A stretch of DNA of 53,023 nt. It comes from Belliella filtrata. Lineage in GTDB: Bacteria > Bacteroidota > Bacteroidia > Cytophagales > Cyclobacteriaceae. Of this stretch, positions 45,563 to 53,023 are shown in pieces. The first letter of the stretch is position 1, and the number at the start of each line of letters is the position of its first letter. The stretch spans positions 1 to 53,023 of the forward strand of contig NZ_JAKZGP010000034.1 in the NCBI RefSeq assembly GCF_022549775.1, written 5' to 3'. The translations under genes were made by a program, and so were the position numbers. Under the pieces are notes generated by a model. It did no database searches, was not told the DNA's origin, and saw nothing but the letters and a program-made list of their open reading frames with translations.

Positions 45563-45991
45563 ATGTCTTTAGCAAACAAAGGAAATTCAGTAAAAGTACA
45601 TTATACAGGGAAATTGAAGAGTGGAGTAGTTTTTGATTCTTCAGAAAACAGAGAGCCTCTTGAATTTGTACTTGGAGATGGTAACATGATCAAAGGTTTC
45701 GATGCGGCTGTACACGGTATGCAAGTAGGTGAAGCTAAGTCTGTAACCATTCCATCTGAGGAAGCTTATGGTGGTAAACGTGATGATATGATGGTAGATA
45801 TCCCAAGAGCTGAGGTGCCTGCAGACATCAAGCCAGAGGTAGGTTTGGATCTTACGCTTCAAGGCCCACAAGGACAGCCGATGCCTGTAAAAGTTGTTTT
45901 TGTTGATGATGAAAAGATTACTTTGGATGCTAATCATCCATTGGCAGGTGAAGATTTGATTTTCGATATTACATTGGTTGAGATTGCTTAA
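45563..45991 (+). CDS. SlyD-like FKBP peptidyl-prolyl isomerase
   Basis: 142 residues, cytoplasmic. The FKBP part has VKVHYTGKLKSGVVFDSS and GDGNMIKGFDAAVHGM; the inserted chaperone (IF) flap follows, with PAEVP-like PRAEVPADIKPE and VKVVFVDDEKITLDANHPLA. The end DLIFDITLVEI is typical SlyD. The histidine/cysteine-rich metal-binding tail of E. coli SlyD is absent. It catalyses proline isomerisation and chaperones unfolded proteins. Confidence 0.93.
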   Translation: MSLANKGNSVKVHYTGKLKSGVVFDSSENREPLEFVLGDGNMIKGFDAAVHGMQVGEAKSVTIPSEEAYGGKRDDMMVDIPRAEVPADIKPEVGLDLTLQGPQGQPMPVKVVFVDDEKITLDANHPLAGEDLIFDITLVEIA

Positions 45992-46021
45992 TTAGTTCTT
46001 TCTCCAAATTGGATAAACATT

Positions 46022-46053
46022 AAAAGCCATTAGAATCTCTAATGGCTTTTTTT
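46022..46053. terminator. Bidirectional terminator
   Basis: AAAAGCCATTAG (46022-46033) pairs with CTAATGGCTTTT (46039-46050), followed by T residues. It lies between the FKBP gene and a convergent gene. Confidence 0.87.
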
Positions 46054-46080
46054 ATACTTAAAAATCTGAATTGATTTTTG

Positions 46081-46527
46081 TTAGTTTATTTCTTGAACTT
46101 GATTTCCACTTCTTTTTCCAGGAGGGATCGCGTAGATACTTTTAGTAATGTTGTATTTTGCATTCCCAACTTCCACCACAAAAAGTTGACTTTGCACATT
46201 GCTGAAGTCAAAGGTTTTTTTATTTCCATCTTCTGGCATAATCCTGTCCTCATGAATCAAATTCCCCAAAGTATCAAAAACTTTCACTTTGGTAACTACT
46301 ACTGGTTTTTTTTCGAGTACGATGGTGAATTTTTTAATGCCCTCTGGTTTCAGTTCGAATGGGACCATCTCTCTGTTGAGCGTGGAGGGGAAGGAGATCT
46401 CTGACTCTACTTTTGTTCTTTTTTTAAAAATTTGACCTAAAGCATCCACAGAAGAAAGTGACAATGTCAATAGTAAGACAATGGTCAAGTGGTGTAATTT
46501 TGGCTTTAGGTTTAGAGGTCTGATCAT
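46081..46527 (-). CDS. Small secreted protein resembling an isolated T9SS sorting domain
   Basis: 148 residues from ATG 46527 (MIRPLNLKPK); the frame extends to a TTG at 46545. The signal peptide ends near SSVDALGQ. The rest looks like a single beta-sandwich: VKVFDTLGNLIHEDRI and QLFVVEVGNAKYNITKSI echo the VxIxdxxGkxv and GvYxvxvxxgxxxxxKi pattern of type A C-terminal sorting domains. However, an extra tail of about 15 residues follows. No named family. Last gene of a minus-strand group. Confidence 0.65.
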   Translation of the reverse strand: MIRPLNLKPKLHHLTIVLLLTLSLSSVDALGQIFKKRTKVESEISFPSTLNREMVPFELKPEGIKKFTIVLEKKPVVVTKVKVFDTLGNLIHEDRIMPEDGNKKTFDFSNVQSQLFVVEVGNAKYNITKSIYAIPPGKRSGNQVQEIN

Positions 46528-46610
46528 GGGATTGCAAAAATGCAAAAATCAAACCACTTTTTTGCAAATTGATATAAGGATTTAACAATTTTTTATAAAA
46601 ATAATCGTTT

Positions 46611-47435
46611 TCACCGATTAATTGGTAAGGTGGGCTTTTGAAAGAACAAAACTTCGTCAGAATTATAGCATATCAGATTTTTTTTACCCGAAATTATCTT
46701 GTGATTTGAAATGTTTTCAGGAAGATTGAAGGAAGTTGTTTTGTCATTGATGAAATTGTGGTAAACAATGCTGTCGTTGCGAATATCGATAAGGTTTTCT
46801 TTATCAAAATTTATAGCATTAAAGGGTTTAGGAATTGTTTTGATCAAGTTGGCTTGATTGTCAAGGATGCTAATTCCTTCATTTTTGATATTTACGAAGA
46901 CCATGTTTTGATATTCTTTGATTTCCAAAACATTCAACTCAGAATTACTTAAAATAAGGTTCAGTGGTTGTTGTTGAGTGATTTGATTTCGACGGTGGTC
47001 AAATTGCTTCAAACTAAAGTCAGATTCATCATATATCCATATGATGTTGCCATTGCCAATGGTGGCAGCCTTCGCCAAGTTAATGCCTTTTGTTTGTAGC
47101 GCTATTTCACTGAGAGGGTTGAGAAATCTGTCAAAAAGCCGATACTCTTGCATATCTATAGAAAAAGTAAAAATGTTAACCGTCCAAGCGGCTTCGATAA
47201 AGTCAATTTTCCCTTGCCTAACAGGGGAGAAATTATTGATAAATGCTCCATGAGCGGCATATTGATATACATCACCGTCGGCTGTAGCGACAAAAATATT
47301 GTCTTGATTATCAATAGAAACTCTCGTGATCCTGTCAATGGATATTTTAACCGGGTCATCCCATTGAATTTCCTGAGCTATAGTGCTTAAGTGAGCTCCT
47401 AGAAAAATAAAGAAAACTAGAATTCTTTTGATCAT
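46611..47435 (-). CDS. Secreted beta-propeller-like protein, unknown function
   Basis: 274 residues. The signal peptide ends near HLSTIAQE. Repeating strands with propeller-like blades are visible (RVSIDNQDNIFVATADGDVY, NLAKAATIGNGNIIWIYD, VLEIKEYQNMVFVNIKNEG, FDKENLIDIRNDSIVYHN). No enzymatic motif. Its start overlaps the LpxH-like stop by 4 bp, so it is coupled to that gene. Confidence 0.7.
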   Translation of the reverse strand: MIKRILVFFIFLGAHLSTIAQEIQWDDPVKISIDRITRVSIDNQDNIFVATADGDVYQYAAHGAFINNFSPVRQGKIDFIEAAWTVNIFTFSIDMQEYRLFDRFLNPLSEIALQTKGINLAKAATIGNGNIIWIYDESDFSLKQFDHRRNQITQQQPLNLILSNSELNVLEIKEYQNMVFVNIKNEGISILDNQANLIKTIPKPFNAINFDKENLIDIRNDSIVYHNFINDKTTSFNLPENISNHKIISGKKNLICYNSDEVLFFQKPTLPINR

Positions 47436-48193
47436 TGCTCAAATTTTTTCAATTGAATACCTTCACTGTCAAAGACTGCATAGGTAAATTGTGATACCCA
47501 TTCCCCAAGATTGATGTATCGTGAGTTTTTTCCCACAGGAAGATCAAGTGGTAAATGTCTATGCCCGAATACGTAGTAATTAAAGTGTTTGCTTTGGTCT
47601 ATTTGCTTGCAATAAGCCCAAAGCCACTCCTCTTCGCCTTTGAACTGATCTTCCTGTTTTTCCATATTGGATAGGCGACTTTTGCCTGACCATGCATGGG
47701 CTATTCGGATTCCAATATCTGGATGAAGCCACTTGAAAAGCCACTTGAAAAAGGGGTTGGTAAATATTCTTTTCAAGAACTTGTAAAATTCATCTCCCGG
47801 GCCAAGTCCGTCACCATGGCCAATTAGAAATCGTTTTCCTTCTATGGTAATTTCTATAGGCTGATGGTATATCGGGATTTTTAATTCGTTTGTAAAATAA
47901 TCTTTGAGCCAAAGGTCGTGATTACCACTGAAGAAAAATATAGGTATACCACTATCTCGAAGTGAAGAGATTTTAGCTATGAATTTTATAAATCCTTTAG
48001 GGATAACTTTGTCATACTCAAACCAAAAGTCGAATATATCGCCCACTAAAAAAATCGCAGCTGCATCATTTGAAACTTCATCTAGCCACTTAATGATTTT
48101 TTCCTCTCGAAGTCGACTTTGTTCAAAGTTTGGTGCGCCAAGATGAAAATCAGATGCAAAATAAACTTTTTTTTGATTGAGTTTAATATTCAT
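47432..48193 (-). CDS. lpxH: UDP-2,3-diacylglucosamine hydrolase (LpxH-like)
   Basis: 253 residues. LpxH cleaves UDP-2,3-diacylglucosamine to lipid X plus UMP, the fourth step of lipid A synthesis. Metal ligands: ASDFHLGAP, VGDIFDFWFEY, FSGNHDLW, IGHGDGLGPGD and FGHRHLPL. The length and the paired GHGDG and GHRH motifs favour LpxH over the longer enzyme at 41086-41949. First gene of a minus-strand group with two secreted proteins of unknown function. Confidence 0.88.
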   Translation of the reverse strand: MNIKLNQKKVYFASDFHLGAPNFEQSRLREEKIIKWLDEVSNDAAAIFLVGDIFDFWFEYDKVIPKGFIKFIAKISSLRDSGIPIFFFSGNHDLWLKDYFTNELKIPIYHQPIEITIEGKRFLIGHGDGLGPGDEFYKFLKRIFTNPFFKWLFKWLHPDIGIRIAHAWSGKSRLSNMEKQEDQFKGEEEWLWAYCKQIDQSKHFNYYVFGHRHLPLDLPVGKNSRYINLGEWVSQFTYAVFDSEGIQLKKFEQ

Positions 48194-48586
48194 GGTCTTT
48201 TCCTAAAAACTCATCAAAGATAGGTAAAAGCACAAATAAATTCCCTTTGAAGGTTTGGTAATTCGATAGGATGTTGAGTTGATACAAATCTTTAAGTTCA
48301 TTCCAAACCCTTTGATCAATTCAAGTATTGGGTAGTATGCCCTTAATATTTTTCGATTTTATTTTTAATAGGAAATCTTGCCAATTGTACCTTTAAAATA
48401 CATTGTGAAATCATTAAAAATTATTTTAAAATAAAAAAAATGTATTTTAAAACAAAATAAATCAATTTAAGTTTTGGTGTGAAATACAAATTACTGTATA
48501 TTTACAACAAAATAATGCGTCTAATTATATTTTAGAACATAGAGGTCGCTTATTTTTCTGATTATCAATATTTTATTGCTTAAAAA
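48194..48586. other. 393-bp AT-rich intergenic region with palindromes
   Basis: No gene seen. It separates divergent transcription units. It contains a 13-bp inverted repeat, TTTAAAATACATT (48392-48404) and AATGTATTTTAAA (48439-48451), enclosing a perfect 14-bp palindrome TTATTTTAAAATAA (48421-48434). About 45 bp further on is a near -7 element TATATTTA. It most likely carries the control region for the surface-protein operon that follows. Confidence 0.6.
48392..48451. repeat. Nested palindromes upstream of the surface-protein operon
   Basis: Outer arms of 13 bp are perfect; the inner 14-bp palindrome lies within the 34-bp spacer. The nearest gene starts 136 bp downstream. No T tract suggests termination, so an operator or DNA-bending role is more likely. 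Confidence 0.6.
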
Positions 48587-49111
48587 ATGCTAAAAAGTAT
48601 CTTAAACTACAGGGTAGGGAAGTGTAGCCAAGGATTGGTTAAATCACTTTTCTTTATGATGATGCTGACAGTAATTACTTCGGAAGAAGTGTTTGCACAG
48701 CAAGTTTATGGTCTTCAGGAATATTTTGCTGAGGAAGAAATCGGTCAAGGAGATCGGTTGTACGAGTTTGTGTATGGGGCCACTCCTACGATAGTGATCC
48801 AAGGCGGGGAGGTTTCATATCCAGAAGAGGGGAAACCACAGCGTGTCTTTGTGGATGCTTCAGATTTTGGTAGACTATCTGATACAGATTCAGCATACAG
48901 AACGGTGAAGCTCATTCAAGTTCACATAACAGATAAAGCTCAATTCTCTTCCACAAAATTTCAAAAGGAATTATTGACTTCATTTTCAAACCTAGAGTAT
49001 GTGTACATCATTTCCGATGTGGATATTTCACAACAGGATGTTAAGTCAATGTCTGCTGGTTTTGCGGATACAGATATGATTATTTTTTATCAGGTATCCA
49101 AACCTCAATAA
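48587..49111 (+). CDS. Secreted protein of unknown function, upstream of giant adhesin
   Basis: 174 residues. A long signal region (LVKSLFFMMMLTVITSEEVFAQQ) is cleaved near residue 38. The mature part of about 135 residues mixes strands and helices (RLYEFVYGATPTIVIQGGEV, TVKLIQVHITDKAQF, NLEYVYIISDVDISQQDV). No family recognised and no sorting signal. It ends 20 bp before the giant surface-protein gene, so it is probably co-transcribed and may assist that protein. Confidence 0.65.
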   Translation: MLKSILNYRVGKCSQGLVKSLFFMMMLTVITSEEVFAQQVYGLQEYFAEEEIGQGDRLYEFVYGATPTIVIQGGEVSYPEEGKPQRVFVDASDFGRLSDTDSAYRTVKLIQVHITDKAQFSSTKFQKELLTSFSNLEYVYIISDVDISQQDVKSMSAGFADTDMIIFYQVSKPQ

Positions 49112-49131
49112 CCCATACAAACCCATAGCAT

Positions 49132-52100
49132 ATGAAAAAATTATACAAAGCTTTACATAAGTATAGGTTTGCGCTAATATCCTTTTTGATTGTTCTTGCT
49201 GGAGCTAGTTTGAATTTTACAATTGCGCAAAATGATAATGTCAAGCCCTTTCAAAAAAGGGTAGGTACCCCTCAGCCACCAAGTGGAGTATTTAATATCA
49301 AGGGAGACTATACGCTGATTGGAAATACCAATTTGACCTTGCAGAACTATACTGGCTCAGCAAATAACTCTAACAATGTGATGGTATATGTGGACGTGGA
49401 TGATGTGCCACAGACGCTTAATTCATCTTCTGCAAACCTGGTGCTCTCTGAAGAGAATGGAGCCGATCCTAGCTGTTCGGAAATACTCTATGCTGGGTTG
49501 TATTGGTCAGGTAGAGCTACTCCTAGATTAGGAAATACTTTTTCAGTAACCAAAGGAGTTGTTGATGGCTCGCCACAACAAGTGAATAACCAATCTCAAA
49601 CTTTGACAGATGGTCAGTCTGTAAATTTCACTGATGGTTATACTGTTTTAATGTCTAGACATGGTGGAGGTAATAATCGATATATTAGGTACACCTTTTC
49701 GGGAACAGGGGATTCATATCAGTTTCAGTGGGATAATTCTGGAAGTAATCAAATTGGTTATAGGGTTGGTACATCAGGTGATTTCATTCCTGTTCAAGGT
49801 TTGCAAATCACCACAAATAATAACAACAGTATAAGCACAGCAACTTTTACTCCTATTAGTATTGAAATTGATGGGGTGACTTTTTCTGTAAATAGATTGA
49901 CGAGAGATCCTAGAACAAACAATTCTATGGATGTGGGTTCTAATGTAAACACTATACGGCTAAACGCCAATGGTACTTTCATACCCCAAATCCCAAATAC
50001 AGTTCAGTTTGATAAAAGGAAAGTAAAGTTCAAAGGGCCAAGCGCTAGCACTTATACGGAATTCACAGCAAATCAGAATGATATATATTATCCAAATGGG
50101 AATCATGAAGACATGTACACAGCTTATGTGGATGTCACTAGCTATGTAAAGCAAAATGGTCTTGGAGAATATACTGTTGCTGATATTGCTCTTACTGAAG
50201 GTAATGGAGGGAGTGTTGGGTATTATGGTCACTGGGGATTAGTTGTGGTTTATGAAAACTCCAAGATGCCATGGAGAGATATAACCTTATTTGATGGGTA
50301 TTCCTTTGTGAGGTCTCCTGGTTCTGGCGCACAAGCAGTTGGTGAATTTAATATTTCTGGATTTAGCTCTGTACAGAATGGTGATGTAAACATTAAGTTA
50401 GGGGTTTTGGCAGGTGAAGGTGATAGAGGGATTACTGGTGATTTTTTAGAAATCAGGAATGCTGCTAACTCAGGTTGGCAAAGACTAACACACCCATTGA
50501 ATTCTACAGGGAATTTTTTCAATTCTTCTATTTATACCCCAGTTAGAAATGCTAATGGGGATTTGGTGGAAACTCCACGTAGCCCAAACCTTTTGAATAA
50601 TACAGGTATTGATATTGCGATGTGGGATGTTCCAAATCCTAATAACTCTATCATTGGTAATGGACAAACTTCAACACGTTTTAGATATGGTACTACTGGA
50701 GATTTGTACACCATTTATATGGTGGCATTTGCTGTAGATGCATATGTCCCTGATGTAGAAGGATTGAATGAATTAATAGCCATAGACGGGAATAGTCCTG
50801 GAGCTAACCCTACTTTAGAACCAGGAACGGAGTTTACTTACAAAGTTGATATAAGAAATAAAGGTACTGAGGCAGTTCAAGACTTCGAGCTTGTAATTCC
50901 TTTGCCATATACTGCAAGCTTTTCTGGAGATTTATCAGATATCATTAGTCAAATAAATTTTGGAGGAGGAAATGCAGAAGCACCGATTTTTGATCCTACT
51001 GCGGGCTCGACGGGTTCTATCATTTGGAAAATCAACAACCTTCCTCTTCCAGAATCTGGAGATCCAAATGAAGTTTTGGCAAGCCTTACTTACACGCTCA
51101 AAGCCACTGAAAATTGTTTTGTCTTAGCTCAAGCTGACTGTGAAGCTTTTGTAGAAGTAGAAGGGTTTCTGAAAGGAAAAGGCGCTGTTTCTCAAAGTGT
51201 TTTCAATGCAGTTCCTCTAATTACTGGGTATAATGAAGATGGTACATGTGATGGAGAGCCAGTCACCACACCGATAAGAATACCTATTGTGAATGCTGTT
51301 GAGTGGGTTCAGCAAAACTGTCAAGGAGAGAACTTACTATTAGAGTTTTTCTTTTGTAATGTTTCGGCAGGGATACCTGTAAGTGAAATTAGAGGTAACT
51401 TTCCGACAGGAACAAGATTTTACGATGGACCAGATCCAATAAATTTCACTGAATTCAATGAGAATAATTCATTCCCAGCGGATGGAGGTCAGTTTTATGC
51501 TATCCCACCAAACTCATCAGAATGTATTTTTCAATTTGATATTGTTGTTACGATCGTAACAACGAACCCTGATATTCCTAATACAGAAGACTTGACTTTC
51601 TGTGAAGGTGAAAATGCGGGAAATTTATCTCAATACATTGCTTTGAGTGAAGATGGGCAGGCTTCAGGCTATCAGCTTTATTATTTCACTCAAGAAGTAG
51701 GAGGGAATGCTGTTTCAAATCCTTTGATCAATACAAGTAGTGTAGGGACGGTTACATACTGGGTAGCGGAAGGCCCTTCTTCAGGATGTTTTGGAGATAG
51801 AGTACCAGTAACCATAAGTGTCACTCCAAAGTCAGCAGCCCCTATTGTCAAAAATACAGTAGAATGTCAGGCTGATGGTACTTTCGGTTATGAGGTTTTG
51901 GCTTCACCAGGAGCTACTTTATTATACTATGAAGATAACAATCCTTCTAGTCAAGCAATTCAGGTCACTCCAATGGTTGACTTAAGTCAGCCAGGAACTT
52001 ATACTGTTTGGGTTTCTCAAATTGAATCTGGAAGTAACTGCGAAAGCCCAAGAGTACAAGTAAGTGTCACTGTAAATTCAGTTCCTGTTTTAGTGGTAAC

Positions 52101-53023
52101 AAACCCAGAAGCAGTATGTGAGCCAAGGAAAGTAAATCTTACGGATGCGGCAATTACCAATGGCTCTTCAGGTATTTCAAGTCTAACTTATTTCTCTGAT
52201 GCAGCAGCTACTCAAGAATTAGCCAATCCAAATGAAGTAAATGTTTCAGGAACATATTATATAAAGGCAATAAATTCAGAAGGTTGTTTTGTGATAGCTC
52301 CAGTGGTGGTAACTATCAATCCAACCCCGAGTTCCCCAGAATTAATTGATCATATTACAGTTTGTGCAACTGATCCTATTCAGACACTTGATGGGAATGA
52401 TGCTATTATCAAAGAAGCTGGATTGATTTATAAGTGGTATACCACTGCTGATGGAAATACAGAAGTTGAACCTTTATGGAGTGAAGTAGGAAGTGTGACA
52501 TATTACGTGTCTGCAATTACGCCAAGTGGATGTTGTTCACCAGTAAGAACAGCCGTCACTTTAACTATCAATGATTGCAATGTAGAAATAATCAAAGAAG
52601 TTGATTTCACTGAAATTGATCAGCCTCGTACTTTGACATATACCATTACTGTATCAAACCCAGGAAGTGCACCATTGAGTGGTGTTGTAGTTACTGATCC
52701 ACTTACAAATGATACGAATCCTTTAGACTTAGTCTCTGGAGATACTAATAATGATGGTTTGCTCGATACAGATGAGATTTGGGTTTACAATACAACTTTT
52801 GATGTTACCCAAGCATTAATTGATTCTGGAGCCGATATAGTTAATACAGCATTTGTAAATACAGACCAGGCAGATGAGCAAAAATCAAGTGCAGTTACAG
52901 AGATTGACAGAAATGCGACAATCACGATCATCAAGTCAGACAATGGTGCAGCGATCACAGCAGCGGGAGAAGTGATCACTTACACGATCACAGTAGAGAA
53001 CACAGGCAATGTGACTTTGGAAA
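49132..53023 (+). CDS. Giant repeat-rich surface protein (partial, runs off window)
   Basis: At least 1297 codons, open to the window end; start ATG 49132 (MKKLYKALHKYRF). The signal peptide ends near NFTIAQND. An N-terminal region (about 40-520) includes FNIKGDYTLIGNTNLTLQNY and ILYAGLYWSGRA, typical of Bacteroidota giant adhesins. A DUF11-like section follows. Then come about four Ig-like CHU_C-type repeats starting near residues 821, 910, 995 and 1076, each with paired cysteines. A DUF7507/DUF11-type domain covers about 1149-1260, and a second copy begins at ATITIIKSDNG. A C-terminal sorting domain would be expected beyond the window; this is inference. Confidence 0.9.
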   Translation, partial: MKKLYKALHKYRFALISFLIVLAGASLNFTIAQNDNVKPFQKRVGTPQPPSGVFNIKGDYTLIGNTNLTLQNYTGSANNSNNVMVYVDVDDVPQTLNSSSANLVLSEENGADPSCSEILYAGLYWSGRATPRLGNTFSVTKGVVDGSPQQVNNQSQTLTDGQSVNFTDGYTVLMSRHGGGNNRYIRYTFSGTGDSYQFQWDNSGSNQIGYRVGTSGDFIPVQGLQITTNNNNSISTATFTPISIEIDGVTFSVNRLTRDPRTNNSMDVGSNVNTIRLNANGTFIPQIPNTVQFDKRKVKFKGPSASTYTEFTANQNDIYYPNGNHEDMYTAYVDVTSYVKQNGLGEYTVADIALTEGNGGSVGYYGHWGLVVVYENSKMPWRDITLFDGYSFVRSPGSGAQAVGEFNISGFSSVQNGDVNIKLGVLAGEGDRGITGDFLEIRNAANSGWQRLTHPLNSTGNFFNSSIYTPVRNANGDLVETPRSPNLLNNTGIDIAMWDVPNPNNSIIGNGQTSTRFRYGTTGDLYTIYMVAFAVDAYVPDVEGLNELIAIDGNSPGANPTLEPGTEFTYKVDIRNKGTEAVQDFELVIPLPYTASFSGDLSDIISQINFGGGNAEAPIFDPTAGSTGSIIWKINNLPLPESGDPNEVLASLTYTLKATENCFVLAQADCEAFVEVEGFLKGKGAVSQSVFNAVPLITGYNEDGTCDGEPVTTPIRIPIVNAVEWVQQNCQGENLLLEFFFCNVSAGIPVSEIRGNFPTGTRFYDGPDPINFTEFNENNSFPADGGQFYAIPPNSSECIFQFDIVVTIVTTNPDIPNTEDLTFCEGENAGNLSQYIALSEDGQASGYQLYYFTQEVGGNAVSNPLINTSSVGTVTYWVAEGPSSGCFGDRVPVTISVTPKSAAPIVKNTVECQADGTFGYEVLASPGATLLYYEDNNPSSQAIQVTPMVDLSQPGTYTVWVSQIESGSNCESPRVQVSVTVNSVPVLVVTNPEAVCEPRKVNLTDAAITNGSSGISSLTYFSDAAATQELANPNEVNVSGTYYIKAINSEGCFVIAPVVVTINPTPSSPELIDHITVCATDPIQTLDGNDAIIKEAGLIYKWYTTADGNTEVEPLWSEVGSVTYYVSAITPSGCCSPVRTAVTLTINDCNVEIIKEVDFTEIDQPRTLTYTITVSNPGSAPLSGVVVTDPLTNDTNPLDLVSGDTNNDGLLDTDEIWVYNTTFDVTQALIDSGADIVNTAFVNTDQADEQKSSAVTEIDRNATITIIKSDNGAAITAAGEVITYTITVENTGNVTLE

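Noticed and set aside
49794-50714. Minus-strand open frames in the adhesin region
   Set aside because: The plus strand is open from 49132 to the window end with a signal peptide and recognisable domains.
1-53023. CRISPR arrays, insertion sequences or prophage genes
   Set aside because: No regularly spaced repeats, transposase, integrase or phage structural gene is seen.

Overview
The window is chromosomal DNA from a member of the Bacteroidota, most likely a Cytophagales-type free-living or marine genus. The evidence is a fused LpxC-FabZ, a SusC/SusD pair, PorX of the type IX secretion pathway, BatA/DUF58 genes, DUF4296 and DUF4924 proteins, CHU_C-type Ig-like domains, and promoter elements of the TAnnTTTG (-7) kind. 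Codon use and AT-richness look even throughout. I see no insertion sequence, prophage, integrase or CRISPR array.

Layout. 1-397 is gene-free DNA with short repeats. 398-3201 (-) is a shortened aerotolerance (Bat) operon: DUF58, a membrane protein and BatA. 3292-6025 (+) is a DUF4296 lipoprotein followed by MutS2. 6103-6609 (-) is a small lipoprotein. 6667-11780 (-) is a lipid A operon: HD hydrolase, LpxD, LpxC/FabZ, LpxA and a lone ABC ATPase. It diverges across 51 bp from PorX-TsaE-alanine dehydrogenase (11832-15034, +).

15031-20736 is a signalling block: a small receiver protein (-), then a tightly overlapping + operon of an E1/ThiF-like enzyme, an acyltransferase-like protein, a 7TMR-DISM histidine kinase and a receiver-kinase hybrid. 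20896-29242 is mostly housekeeping: pyrophosphatase, porin, AcpH, an Upf1-like helicase, DUF4924, LepA and FolD. It is followed by tRNA-Leu(GAG) and a strong terminator.

29478-36516 holds a secreted alkaline-phosphatase-superfamily enzyme, SusD and SusC (all -), with a divergent TetR regulator behind a palindrome-rich intergenic region. 36523-41949 (-) holds RNase HII, a GH63-like glucosidase, a glycosyltransferase and a metallophosphoesterase. 42148-48193 holds a lipoprotein, an NtrB/NtrC-like pair, a SlyD-like FKBP, two unknown secreted proteins and an LpxH-like phosphoesterase. 48587 to the window end (+) is an unknown secreted protein followed by a giant repeat-rich surface protein that runs off the end.

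The recurring theme is the cell envelope: lipid A synthesis, T9SS control, outer-membrane uptake and a giant surface protein. The most unusual block is the 15-21 kb E1-like/acyltransferase-like/two-kinase operon, which has the architecture of a make-and-sense signalling system but no function I can name from sequence alone.
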